A stretch of DNA of 33,905 nt from Bacillota bacterium (GCA_009778185.1 WRKG01000293.1:1-33905); one strand, 5' to 3'; shown: positions 1-7,594, numbered from the stretch's first letter. Numbers and translations: made by a program. Notes: generated by a model not told the origin, from the sequence alone.

Positions 1-569
1 TTGTAGTTTGTGCGAAACTGGATATACGTTTGCAAAGCGTGCGGAATAAGGATAGTCAGCAGCATCCACCAGCGAATGCTTGCGATAATTGCCAGCGTGC
101 CGACCGAGCCAATTATTGCCGCAAAAAGTATTGACAAATACATTGGCCACAAGTGCCTAACCGTGTTATCTAGGCGGTTGCAGGCTTTATCGATGATTTC
201 CATTGATTCCTCGTTTTCAAAATGCTCATATTTTATGGTTTTCAACTTGTGGAGAATCCGCTCTTTGTAAGCGGTGCGGATAATCAGTTGCGAGCGGCGT
301 TCAACGTAATTGTAAATATAGCCGTCGGACAAATACGGCAAAATTGCCGTTATTGCGACAAGCACCAAAAATATGTAGTAGTCGGCAAACAGCATTTCGC
401 CGTTGGCAACCGCCAAACCGCCGTCAAATACGTTTTGTCGCACGAAAATACCGAACGGCGTTAGCAAGCCAGTTGCGGTGAAGACTATGAACGTTAAAAT
501 CGTCATTATTGGGGCTTCGGCGTACATTATTGCTATGATTTCTTTGTAGGCTTTTGTTATTCGTTTCAT
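1..569 (-). CDS. ABC transporter permease/ATP-binding protein, N-terminal part (partial)
   Basis: This reading frame is open from an ATG at 569 to the window edge (about 189 residues) and is absent from the ORF track because it has no stop here. It begins MKRITKAYKEII and shows hydrophobic segments at about residues 18-38, 60-80 and 135-175. Between them lies a cytoplasmic loop containing EHFENEESMEIIDKA, a pattern typical of the transmembrane domain of type-I ABC exporters, where the strand after TM2 contacts the nucleotide-binding domain. A ribosome site GAAAGGAAACAACC precedes the ATG, and an extended -10 lies about 55 bp upstream. The ATP-binding domain would lie outside the window, so the substrate cannot be guessed. 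The family call is fairly secure; whether it is half of a heterodimer is unknown. Confidence 0.8.
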   Translation of the reverse strand, partial: MKRITKAYKEIIAIMYAEAPIMTILTFIVFTATGLLTPFGIFVRQNVFDGGLAVANGEMLFADYYIFLVLVAITAILPYLSDGYIYNYVERRSQLIIRTAYKERILHKLKTIKYEHFENEESMEIIDKACNRLDNTVRHLWPMYLSILFAAIIGSVGTLAIIASIRWWMLLTILIPHALQTYIQFRTNY

Positions 570-622
570 GGTTGTTTCCTTTCTTTTGTTTAGTTGAGTG
601 AATTTTTAGAGGGCATGATAAA

Positions 623-631
623 ATTATATCA
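623..631 (-). promoter_or_regulatory. Extended -10 promoter of the ABC transporter gene
   Basis: On the minus strand the sequence reads TGATATAAT, an extended -10 (TGnTATAAT), about 54 bp upstream of the ABC transporter ATG. No good -35 is visible at 17 bp, as expected for extended -10 promoters. Confidence 0.5.
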
Positions 632-685
632 TACAATTTTTTATTTTGGGGGTTTTTGTCCTAAAATGGGGTTATTTGTCATTTC
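631..685. repeat. Dispersed intergenic repeat R4, copy A
   Basis: A roughly 54-nt stretch (ATACAATTTTTT, then TTTTTGTCCT, then ATGGGGTTATTT and TCATTT) recurs in the same strand orientation at about 5067-5120. It is non-coding in both places. It overlaps the region just upstream of the ABC transporter -10. Function is unknown. Confidence 0.5.
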
Positions 686-740
686 GATAATTTTTGTTGA
701 TTTTTATGGATTTGTGATGTGCAAGTTTTATTTTACCAAA

Positions 741-778
741 ACCAAAAAACAGCGGTCAAATTTCCAAAACTTGACCGC
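741..778 (-). terminator. Rho-independent terminator after the lipoprotein gene
   Basis: On the minus strand an 8-bp perfect stem GCGGTCAA/TTGACCGC with an 11-nt loop is followed by TGTTTTTTGG. It sits about 37 bp beyond the stop codon of the lipoprotein gene and fits an intrinsic terminator for the metY-lipoprotein transcript. Confidence 0.75.
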
Positions 779-814
779 CAAATCCTATAATATTGCCATT
801 TTGGATATTTATTC

Positions 815-1828
815 CTATTCTGCTTGATAAATCCATGGTACAGGCAGTTGGTCGTTGTCGGTTGGGGGATAATTGTTCGCCCAAATTGCCATATAAACAG
901 GCTCGCCATTTTCTATTGCTTGCCTTAATCTTTCAATTTCGGTAGCATCTGTTGCCCAACCTCTTTCGATTAGAAATTCCAAATAAGCGGCTGGGTCAAT
1001 GCGAGTTAATTCAGAGCCGCTTTCTTGGGCGGTTGTTGGCTCAACTTCGGTTGTCAACCTAAAACGCAACTCAAACAGCCGCTGTGCAGATTCTCGTGCT
1101 TGCTCTTCCACAAGGTCTAAATCTCTGCCGTATTCGTCATATAAACGTTGTGCCTCTGCTCGCATAAAGTCAACTTCTTCGTCCGAGAAATATATCGTTT
1201 GCCCTGGCGAACTCAGACCCAATTCACTTCCCAATTCAAACGTAAGAATATTAGTTATTAAGGTGCGATAATACATAACAACCTCAAACGGTTCAAATTC
1301 TTCCCAAGACGGTTGACGCAACATACGAGTCGTTACAAGGTTGGTAATAACAGAATCCGTAGCATCAGGATAACCATTACGTACTACCGCTTCATTCAGA
1401 ATGTCAGCGGCTTCCTGTAAATCTTGCTCGGTTATGATAATTCCATTGGATTCGCCGCTTAAAATTGCGGGAACTTCAATATTTGTAACTGGAATGCTGC
1501 CGTCCTGCAAAGCCCAAATTTGCTCAACTTCTTCGAGAGTTGTGGCGATTATATACGGCATTTGCACTGTTTCGGCTGTTTGCAGCGTTTCGGCGATTTC
1601 CGCTGTTTCCGCCGTTTCGGCGATTTCTTCCACGTTCAAATCTTCGTCCAAATCCACGGCAATATCACTGGAAACCGCCGCAATATAGGCTTGCTCTTCG
1701 GCTTGCAATATCTGCGATGTTTCGGCGGTTTGCGCGGCGGTCGTTTCCTGCGGCAAATCTGTAGCACAGGCGGATAACGCAATTCCTATTGCCGTTACGC
1801 CTAAAAATCCTATAAATATACGTTTCAT
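815..1828 (-). CDS. Hypothetical secreted lipoprotein
   Basis: A 337-residue protein with an N-terminal lipoprotein signal peptide (MKRIFIGFLGVTAIGIALSAC). The lipobox LSAC places the lipidated Cys near residue 20, so it should be anchored on the outer face of the membrane. Residues about 30-95 are acidic low-complexity sequence with a short EIAETAETAE-type repeat made from 9-bp DNA units, probably a flexible tether. The rest is helical, very acidic and has no family motif I recognise. A distant resemblance to the helical N-domain of SurA/PrsA-type chaperones is possible but not supported by a clear motif. The ribosome site is GGAGGAAACATT. The gene lies 65 bp downstream of metY on the same strand and ends before a good terminator, so the two may be co-transcribed. 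Function unknown. Confidence 0.75.
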   Translation of the reverse strand: MKRIFIGFLGVTAIGIALSACATDLPQETTAAQTAETSQILQAEEQAYIAAVSSDIAVDLDEDLNVEEIAETAETAEIAETLQTAETVQMPYIIATTLEEVEQIWALQDGSIPVTNIEVPAILSGESNGIIITEQDLQEAADILNEAVVRNGYPDATDSVITNLVTTRMLRQPSWEEFEPFEVVMYYRTLITNILTFELGSELGLSSPGQTIYFSDEEVDFMRAEAQRLYDEYGRDLDLVEEQARESAQRLFELRFRLTTEVEPTTAQESGSELTRIDPAAYLEFLIERGWATDATEIERLRQAIENGEPVYMAIWANNYPPTDNDQLPVPWIYQAE

Positions 1829-1850
1829 AATGTTTCCTCCATTTTTTTGT

Positions 1851-1883
1851 TTCGGACTAACGGAAAATTTCCGCCAGTCCGAA
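1851..1883 (-). other. Intercistronic hairpin between metY and the lipoprotein gene
   Basis: TTCGGACT pairs with AGTCCGAA, and inside it CGGAA pairs with TTCCG, giving a long interrupted hairpin. On the minus strand it is followed by A residues rather than U, so it does not look like an intrinsic terminator for metY. It may stabilise the upstream mRNA or act as a processing site. Confidence 0.5.
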
Positions 1884-1893
1884 AATATTTTAA

Positions 1894-3165
1894 TTAAGCC
1901 AATGCTTGTTGCAAATCCGCCAAAATATCGTCAATATGCTCTGTGCCGATTGACAGGCGAATGCTGTTGGGTTTGATGCCTTGATCGAGTTGATCTTCGG
2001 CGGAAAGCTGCGAGTGCGTTGTGCTTGGCGAGTGAATTACCAGCGATTTGCTATCCGCCACGTTCGCCAATAGCGAGAACAATTTCATTTTGTCGATAAC
2101 GGCTTTTGCGTCCACGTCCGAGCCTTTTACCTCAAACGAGAAAATTGAGCCCGCGCCGTTCGGAAAATATTCCTTATAAAGAGCGTGTTGCGGATGATTT
2201 GGCAAACATGGATGATGTACCGCCTCAACTTTTGGGTGCTTTTGCAGGAAATCCACCACTTTTAGGGCGTTCTCGACATGACGTTCCACTCGCAACGACA
2301 GCGTTTCCAGTCCTTGCAGGAACAAAAACGAGTGAAATGGGCTAATGGTTGCACCAGTATCTCGCATGATAGTAACACGCAACTTTATGATATACGCCAT
2401 TTTGCCAGCAATATCAGCAATAACAGCATTGTGCGCGCTGGGATTTGGTTGCGAAAGCCCAGGAAACTTGTCGTTGGCTTTCCAGTCAAAATTGCCAGAA
2501 TCCACGATAACGCCGCCAATCGCCGTGCCGTGTCCACCGATGAACTTTGTGGCGGAATGCACAACAATATCCGCACCGTATTCAATCGGACGGAGCAAAA
2601 ACGGCGTTGCAAAAGTGTTATCCACGATTAGCGGAATGCCGTGTTTGTGGGCAATTTCGGCTGTTTTTTTGATGTCAATTATCGTTGAATTGGGATTTCC
2701 CAGCGTTTCAATGAAGATTGCCTTTGTGTTGGGTTTTATAGCATTTTCAAAATTGGCGACATCTCCGCCGTCTACGAAAGTTGTTGTAATTCCGCTATCA
2801 GGCAAAGTGTGCGAAAACAGGTTAAAACTGCCGCCATAGATAAATTTATCGGAAACAATGTGGTCGCCAGCACGAGCAATATTTGTGATAGCGTAAGTAA
2901 CCGCCGCCGCACCTGACGAAGTCGCCAAAGCACCAACGCCGCCCTCGAGAGCCGCCATTCGTTGCTCAAAAACATCCGAGGTTGGGTTCATTAGCCGAGT
3001 GTAGATGTTTCCGCCTTGCGACAAGCCAAACCGCCCAGCAGCGGCGGCTGTATCTGGAAAGACATAAGCGGCGGTTGCGTAAATTGGCACAGCACGCGAA
3101 TCTGTGGCAGAATCTGGGTTTTCTTGTCCTGCGTGTAATTGTAGGGTTTCAAATTTGTAACTCAT
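1894..3165 (-). CDS. metY: O-acetylhomoserine sulfhydrylase (aminocarboxypropyltransferase)
   Basis: A 423-residue PLP enzyme of the Cys/Met metabolism (cystathionine gamma-synthase) family. It converts O-acetylhomoserine plus sulfide to homocysteine, the direct-sulfhydrylation route to methionine in the cytoplasm. The N-terminus FETLQLHAGQ, the YTRLMNPT segment, SSGAAAVT phosphate-binding region, VDNTFATP and the PLP-lysine motif VHSATKFIGGHG (Lys at about 207) are all present. The roughly 50-residue insertion after the lysine (FDWKANDKFPGL region) and the length near 425 favour MetY over the shorter MetB/MetC (about 380). The start has GAGGT upstream, and a good promoter lies about 55 bp away. 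No SAM riboswitch or T-box fits in the short leader, so methionine control is not evident. The exact acyl donor is not proven by sequence. Confidence 0.92.
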   Translation of the reverse strand: MSYKFETLQLHAGQENPDSATDSRAVPIYATAAYVFPDTAAAAGRFGLSQGGNIYTRLMNPTSDVFEQRMAALEGGVGALATSSGAAAVTYAITNIARAGDHIVSDKFIYGGSFNLFSHTLPDSGITTTFVDGGDVANFENAIKPNTKAIFIETLGNPNSTIIDIKKTAEIAHKHGIPLIVDNTFATPFLLRPIEYGADIVVHSATKFIGGHGTAIGGVIVDSGNFDWKANDKFPGLSQPNPSAHNAVIADIAGKMAYIIKLRVTIMRDTGATISPFHSFLFLQGLETLSLRVERHVENALKVVDFLQKHPKVEAVHHPCLPNHPQHALYKEYFPNGAGSIFSFEVKGSDVDAKAVIDKMKLFSLLANVADSKSLVIHSPSTTHSQLSAEDQLDQGIKPNSIRLSIGTEHIDDILADLQQALA

Positions 3166-3219
3166 TTTTTTACCTCATTTCTGAAATTTTGGAATTTGAA
3201 TTTGTAAAATTCTGTTGAC

Positions 3220-3248
3220 ATTATAACATAATTTTGTTTGGTGTGCAA
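3220..3248 (-). promoter_or_regulatory. Promoter of metY
   Basis: On the minus strand TTGCAC is separated by exactly 17 bp from TATAAT, with the -10 about 55 bp upstream of the metY ATG. The -35 departs from TTGACA in the same way as two other promoters in this window. Confidence 0.7.
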
Positions 3249-3414
3249 CAAAAATTTTGGCAAGCACCGCAAATTAAATTTTGGCAAATCGATAAAATTT
3301 TAACATCTATAGTATGCAAACAAACAAAAAAGATATATAATAAAGCTAGAAAAATCACAAAAACATTAAACAGAATTTTATAAAAACAATTAAAAATAAT
3401 AAAAGGAGAAAAAA

Positions 3415-4956
3415 ATGAACCTAAAACCAATAATGGGCTGGTCAACTTGGAACAAATTCAAGCAAAATATCAGCGAGCAGCTAATCCTAGAGCAAGCGAA
3501 AGCAATGAAAAATTTGGGCTTGTTAGCCGCGGGTTACAGCTACATAAATTTGGACGACTGTTGGCAAGCCAGTCAACGCAACTCGGCTGGCGAGTTGCAA
3601 TTTGATGTGGGCAAATTTCCTAGCAAAGAGGGCTTTATAAAAATTCTCAATGAAATGGGATTTAAGGTAGGAATCTACAGCTCTAGCGGGGAATTGACTT
3701 GCGAGGATATGCCCGGCAGTTACGGCAACGAGGAAATTGATGCGGCAACTTTTGCCAAATGGGGAATCGAATATCTAAAATACGATTATTGCCATGTTGT
3801 GGATTTGCCCAGCGATCCGCATTACAACAAAACGGGTTTCGCAACCGAGCCGCCGCCGATTTTATATTTGGCGGCAACTCCAACGGACGGCAGCACAGCG
3901 GAAACCGCTATTTTAGCGGAAAACGCCCAACTTACCGAGCCAGCTTTTTTGCAGGACGGCAAAATAATGGGGCTAAATTGCACAAAAGCAAGTGCCCGAT
4001 TTGCCGTAAATGTGCCAACCGCTGGCGAATATCAAATTGCGGTGGGCTACGACAAAAAATATTCTGTTAATCGGCAATTTGTTTTGCTAACTTTAGCGGA
4101 CGGCTCTTCGCACGAGATGTGGTTTCCGCCAAGTAGCGGCTGGTATACGCCCGCGCGGGCAATGGTAAATATTCCGTTGCAGGCGGGCGAAAACGTTATT
4201 TTGCTGGCAAATCCCATAACTGGGCAAAAAGAAGATACCATTTTTAGGTACGCAAGAATGGGAAAAGCCCTAAAATCCGCCCAAAAAGCCGCTCCTATAT
4301 ATTTCTCCATTTGCGAGCATGGCAGAACAGAACCTTGGACTTGGGCGGCTAATTTTGCTCAATCGTGGCGGGTTTCGCATGATATTGCGCCAAATTGGGC
4401 GACAATTATGTCTTGTTATGAATCCGCCGCCGATTTGTGGCAATATCAAAAAGCGGGCGCATACAACGATCCAGATATGCTAGAAGTCGGCGTTGGCAAC
4501 ACAACCGACGACGAAAATTTAAGTCATTTTGTGCTGTGGTGCATGATGAACGCTCCGCTAATTTTGGGAATGGATATACAAAAATCAAGCGAAAACACGC
4601 TAAATTTAATCAAAAACGCCGAACTAATCGCTATTAACCAGGATTCGCTTATGTTGCAAGCATCTCGTGTAAAAATATTGGATAATAATGCAAATGGCGA
4701 AAATTTGGATTGCCTAATAAAGCCGCTATCAGACGGAACTGTCGCTATTTGCGTGTTTAATAAATCCGATAATCCCGCAAAAAATGTTGAAATTTCCACT
4801 AAAAATTTGCACGATTCACGAATTGATGATAAAATTCTGCACAATTTACATCATTACAAAAACTTAATAACGCACGAAGATTTTTCGCAAACGGCAGATA
4901 TATTGCGTATTGATGAAATAAATCCGCATGGAGTTGTGTTGTATAAATGTAGATAA
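3415..4956 (+). CDS. Alpha-galactosidase, glycoside hydrolase family 27, with inserted beta-sandwich domain
   Basis: A 513-residue retaining alpha-galactosidase. The N-terminal (beta/alpha)8 barrel carries PIMGWSTWNKF, INLDDCW (46-50) and the nucleophile motif KYDYC (Asp at about 124). The acid/base motif NDPDMLEVG (about 351-359) follows much later than in plain GH27 enzymes. Residues about 150-285 are a beta-rich insert (FAVNVPTAGEYQIAVGY, VNIPLQAGENVILL) resembling a CBM35/CBM51-type carbohydrate-binding module placed inside the barrel. The C-terminal about 110 residues match the usual antiparallel beta domain. There is no signal peptide, so it should act inside the cell on imported galactosides such as melibiose-type sugars. 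The ribosome site AAAAGGAG precedes the ATG. It is monocistronic, with no transporter nearby. Confidence 0.88.
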   Translation: MNLKPIMGWSTWNKFKQNISEQLILEQAKAMKNLGLLAAGYSYINLDDCWQASQRNSAGELQFDVGKFPSKEGFIKILNEMGFKVGIYSSSGELTCEDMPGSYGNEEIDAATFAKWGIEYLKYDYCHVVDLPSDPHYNKTGFATEPPPILYLAATPTDGSTAETAILAENAQLTEPAFLQDGKIMGLNCTKASARFAVNVPTAGEYQIAVGYDKKYSVNRQFVLLTLADGSSHEMWFPPSSGWYTPARAMVNIPLQAGENVILLANPITGQKEDTIFRYARMGKALKSAQKAAPIYFSICEHGRTEPWTWAANFAQSWRVSHDIAPNWATIMSCYESAADLWQYQKAGAYNDPDMLEVGVGNTTDDENLSHFVLWCMMNAPLILGMDIQKSSENTLNLIKNAELIAINQDSLMLQASRVKILDNNANGENLDCLIKPLSDGTVAICVFNKSDNPAKNVEISTKNLHDSRIDDKILHNLHHYKNLITHEDFSQTADILRIDEINPHGVVLYKCR

Positions 4957-5272
4957 AATTTTTATAAACTGTAGAAGTGCCAAACATAGGTTACAAAAAA
5001 ATAGCGAAATCTAAAACGTAACAGCTAAAAATTTTGCCTGTCTGCCGACAGGTAGGACAAAATCTATACAATTTTTTGATTTGGAAATTTTTTGTCCTCA
5101 ATGGGGTTATTTTTTCATTTGGTGGAAATTGCCAAAATTTCTTGTAAAATTTCGCAAAAATATTGCTTGAAATATTTACATCCTTTAATAAATTTTTATT
5201 GAAAAAGTTGCCTTTTTATGATAACATAATAATATAAAATCTGCAAGCAATTTGAAAAAAGGATGATATTTT
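4957..5272. other. Intergenic region between the alpha-galactosidase gene and rtcB
   Basis: About 316 bp with no convincing ORF. It holds a small GC palindrome (CCTGTC/GACAGG, about 5037-5052) flanked by TTTTG and CAAAA, and copy B of repeat R4 (about 5067-5120). A weak AT-rich promoter-like stretch (TTGCCT, then TAATAT about 16 bp later, around 5209-5236) precedes rtcB. No strong terminator follows the galactosidase gene. Confidence 0.6.
5067..5120. repeat. Dispersed intergenic repeat R4, copy B
   Basis: ATACAATTTTTT, TTTTTTGTCCT, ATGGGGTTATTT and TCATTT occur in the same order and spacing as at 631-685, with a few substitutions and small indels. Both copies are intergenic. Confidence 0.5.
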
Positions 5273-6475
5273 ATGATAAAAATAACAGGTTCACATAATT
5301 CGGCAATTTGCTACACAAACGAACTAGAAGCCACCGCATTATCGCAAATACAAGCCGTTTGCGACCGCGAAGACTTCAAAGATAGCAAAATTCGCATTAT
5401 GCCAGATGTTCACGCTGGCAAAGGTTGCACAATCGGCACAACAATGACTATAACCGACAAAATCGTCCCAGGAATGGTCGGCGTTGACATCGGTTGCGGC
5501 ATGGAAACCGTCAAAATACAGGAAAAAGAAATCGATTACGAAAAGCTAGATAACTTAATACGAGAAGAAATTCCAACGGGCTATAATATCCGAGATACGT
5601 TGCATCCTCTCAATGACGAGATAACTTTGGCGAATCTTAAATCGGCGAATCACGTTAATTTGACACGAGCCAGCCGAAGTATTGGAACATTGGGCGGTGG
5701 CAACCATTTTATCGAAGTGGGACAAGCCCAATCTGGCGATTTGTACATTGTTGTGCATTCTGGCAGCCGACATATCGGTTCGGAAGTTGCCGAATATTAC
5801 CAAGAAACCGCATACAAAACCCTTTGCGGAAATTCTCAAGCACAAATTGACGAAACCATCGCAAAACTAAAATCGGAGGGCAAACACAAGGAAATCCAAA
5901 GCACAATCACCGCCATGAAACAACTTGTCAACCCAAATCAACCAAAAGATTTATCCTATGTAACGGGAGAATTATTTGACGATTATATTCACGACATGAA
6001 AATTATTCAGCTGTTTGCAAAATTAAATAGAATCGCAATGACAAATATAATTCTCGAAGGAATGGGATTTACAGCGGTTGATAGATTTACAACTATTCAT
6101 AATTATATCGATACGGACACAATGATGTTACGAAAAGGTGCGGTTTCCGCCAAAAAGGGTGAACGCTTGCTTATTCCAATAAATATGCGCGACGGCAGTC
6201 TTATTTGCGAGGGCAACGGCAACGAAGACTGGAATAACTCCGCACCGCACGGAGCAGGACGCATTATGAGCCGCAAACAAGCCTACAGAGAGCTTTCCAT
6301 GGACGATTACCAAGCCGCAATGACGGGCATTTTCACAACTTCGCTAAATGAGCAAACTTTGGATGAATCTCCTATGGCGTACAAAAAAATGGAAGAAATT
6401 GTCGAAAATATAACGCCAACCGCAAAAATTATCAATCACGTACGCACAACTTACAATTTTAAGGCGAGCGAATAA
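5273..6475 (+). CDS. rtcB: RtcB-family RNA ligase
   Basis: A 400-residue RtcB-like 3'-phosphate RNA ligase, which joins 2',3'-cyclic phosphate or 3'-phosphate ends to 5'-OH ends using GTP and Mn2+. The metal and guanylate motifs are visible: MPDVHAGKG (43-51), VGVDIGCGM (69-77, metal Cys at about 75), GGGNHFIEV (141-149), VHSGSRHIG (161-169) and the guanylylated-histidine segment SAPHGAGR (His at about 326). It is shorter than the E. coli-type enzyme (about 480) and belongs to the compact bacterial subfamily. The ribosome site AAAAAGGATG precedes the ATG. No archease, RtcA or RtcR is adjacent, but a tRNA-Glu gene follows 57 bp downstream with its own promoter. In bacteria this suggests RNA repair rather than splicing. 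Confidence 0.9.
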   Translation: MIKITGSHNSAICYTNELEATALSQIQAVCDREDFKDSKIRIMPDVHAGKGCTIGTTMTITDKIVPGMVGVDIGCGMETVKIQEKEIDYEKLDNLIREEIPTGYNIRDTLHPLNDEITLANLKSANHVNLTRASRSIGTLGGGNHFIEVGQAQSGDLYIVVHSGSRHIGSEVAEYYQETAYKTLCGNSQAQIDETIAKLKSEGKHKEIQSTITAMKQLVNPNQPKDLSYVTGELFDDYIHDMKIIQLFAKLNRIAMTNIILEGMGFTAVDRFTTIHNYIDTDTMMLRKGAVSAKKGERLLIPINMRDGSLICEGNGNEDWNNSAPHGAGRIMSRKQAYRELSMDDYQAAMTGIFTTSLNEQTLDESPMAYKKMEEIVENITPTAKIINHVRTTYNFKASE

Positions 6476-6489
6476 AAAAAACAAAATAC

Positions 6490-6518
6490 TTGACATCTCG
6501 TTTTTTGTGATGTATACT
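6490..6518 (+). promoter_or_regulatory. Promoter of tRNA-Glu
   Basis: A perfect TTGACA is followed after 17 bp by TATACT, placed 14 bp before the tRNA 5' end. This is a strong housekeeping promoter. Confidence 0.85.
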
Positions 6519-6532
6519 GGATTTATGGTTAT

Positions 6533-6604
6533 GGCCCATTGGTCAAGCGGCTAAGACGCGGCCCTCTCAAGGCTGAAACAGGGGTTCGATTCCCCTATGG
6601 GTCA
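6533..6604 (+). tRNA. tRNA-Glu (anticodon CTC)
   Basis: A 72-nt cloverleaf. The acceptor stem GGCCCAT/ATGGGTC has one G-U pair and discriminator A. The D arm is followed by anticodon stem-loop CGGCC-CTCTCAA-GGCTG with anticodon CTC (reads GAG), and the T arm is AGGGG-TTCGATT-CCCCT. The 3' CCA is not encoded. CTC is the minor glutamate isoacceptor in AT-rich genomes, where TTC usually reads both codons. Confidence 0.93.
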
Positions 6605-6661
6605 TAAGTTTGTTGAGTTTGGAAAAAAATTAAAAAAAGTTGAAAATATTTTTGAAAATAC

Positions 6662-6690
6662 TTGACAACAAAATTTATCCATGATATTAT
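6662..6690 (+). promoter_or_regulatory. Promoter of the infC-rpmI-rplT operon
   Basis: TTGACA at 6662 is followed after 17 bp by TATTAT (overlapping a TATAAT three bases later). Transcription from here would make the leader that ends in the attenuator upstream of infC. Confidence 0.75.
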
Positions 6691-6696
6691 AATAAT

Positions 6697-6811
6697 TACA
6701 AGTAGAGGTTCACGCTTCTCGCCTTCGCCGTTGGCAAAAGGCAATTACATACCGAAAGGTATTTAATTAGTGTGGGCTGTAGCCCATTTTTTATGCGGAT
6801 ATTTCGCTTTT
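6697..6811 (+). promoter_or_regulatory. infC operon leader with attenuator (L20-leader type)
   Basis: The transcript between the promoter and infC folds into several short hairpins. GCCTT/AAGGC encloses GCC/GGC (6721-6742), ATACC-GAAA-GGTAT has a GNRA loop (6749-6762), and a terminator hairpin TGGGC-tgta-GCCCA is followed by six T (6773-6792). In Bacillota, ribosomal protein L20 binds such a leader and provokes early termination when free L20 accumulates. The position directly before infC-rpmI-rplT supports that role. The exact class assignment needs a covariance-model search. Confidence 0.7.
6773..6792 (+). terminator. Attenuator terminator upstream of infC
   Basis: A 5-bp GC-rich stem TGGGC/GCCCA with loop TGTA is followed by TTTTTT, ending about 20 nt before the infC ribosome site. 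It is the regulated stop of the L20-type leader rather than the end of an upstream gene. Confidence 0.75.
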
Positions 6812-6826
6812 GAGGAGGTATGTAAC

Positions 6827-7336
6827 ATCACTGATTTTATGATCAATGAACAGATTAGAGACAAAGATGTGCGGCTGATTGATTCGGACGGTGCACAATT
6901 AGGTATTGTTTCTGCAAAAGAGGCTCAAAAAGTTGCCGATAGCAAAAGGTTAGATTTAGTAAAAATATCGCCAACCGCTAAACCGCCAGTTTGCAAGATC
7001 ATGGATTACAGTAAGTTTAAGTTTGACCAAAATAAAAAAGAAAAAGAGGCGCGCAAAAAACAACGTACCGTAAACGTCAAAGAATTGCGTCTTTCGCCTA
7101 ACATCGATACCCATGACATCAATGTTAAGGTAAAAAAAGCCATCGAGTTTTTGTCCGATGGCGATAAAGTTAAAATCACTATCCGCTTTCGAGGTAGAGA
7201 ACTGGGCAACCGTGAAGGTGCTTACGACATTATGCACAACTTTGCAGAACAAGTTAGCGAATTTGGCGTAGTAGAAAAACCGCCAAAAATGGAGGCCCGC
7301 ACAATGGCAATGTTTTTATCTGCCAAACAGCAGTAA
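6827..7336 (+). CDS. infC: Translation initiation factor IF-3, probably starting at AUC
   Basis: IF-3 binds the 30S subunit and rejects non-canonical start codons and wrong initiator tRNA. The 169-residue product matches the family length, with the N-domain signature MINEQIRDKDVRLIDSDG, a lysine-rich linker and the C-domain ending PPKMEARTMAMFL. The ORF track starts at a GTG (6770) inside the attenuator hairpin, which is not credible. A strong GAGGAGGT at 6812-6819 has ideal spacing to ATC at 6827, which would encode (f)M-T-D-F-M-I-N-E-Q, aligning with the MSKDFIINEQ start of Bacillus IF-3. The next ATG at 6839 is about 19 nt from the ribosome site, too far. infC genes are known to use rare AUU-type starts for autoregulation, and AUC would serve the same purpose. 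It is first in the operon with rpmI and rplT. Confidence 0.93.
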   Translation: MTDFMINEQIRDKDVRLIDSDGAQLGIVSAKEAQKVADSKRLDLVKISPTAKPPVCKIMDYSKFKFDQNKKEKEARKKQRTVNVKELRLSPNIDTHDINVKVKKAIEFLSDGDKVKITIRFRGRELGNREGAYDIMHNFAEQVSEFGVVEKPPKMEARTMAMFLSAKQQ

Positions 7337-7396
7337 AATTAAATTTTTAATTATCCCAACTTATCAGTAAAATATACTAATAAAGGAGTTTTTGTT

Positions 7397-7594
7397 ATGC
7401 CTAAAATTAAATCTAAAAAAGCCGCAGCTAAACGTTTTAAGGCAACTGGCAACGGCAAATTCAAATATTTTAAGGCCAATAAGCAACATATTCTTGGCAA
7501 AAAAAGTTCCAAACGCAAAATGAAATTACGCAAAGGCGCAATCGCCGACAAAACCAACGAATTAGCCATCCGCAGAATGTTACCGTATTCCTAA
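7397..7594 (+). CDS. rpmI: 50S ribosomal protein L35
   Basis: A 65-residue, very basic protein beginning MPKIKSKKAAAKRFKATGNG and ending in the DKTNELAIRRMLPYS-type tail, an almost textbook L35 sequence and length. L35 sits in the large subunit. It lies 60 bp after infC and 40 bp before rplT, in the conserved infC-rpmI-rplT order, with ribosome site AAAGGAG. Expression should be controlled by the upstream L20-type leader. Confidence 0.97.
   Translation: MPKIKSKKAAAKRFKATGNGKFKYFKANKQHILGKKSSKRKMKLRKGAIADKTNELAIRRMLPYS

Noticed and set aside
1894-3414. A SAM riboswitch or T-box controlling metY
   Set aside because: The leader between the promoter and the ATG is only about 50 nt with no fitting hairpins or terminator.
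6605-6660. Intrinsic terminator after tRNA-Glu
   Set aside because: The sequence is A-rich without a stable GC stem; no supportable hairpin was found.
6770-6826. infC start at GTG 6770
   Set aside because: It lies within the attenuator hairpin, and the encoded N-terminus is not found in IF-3 proteins.
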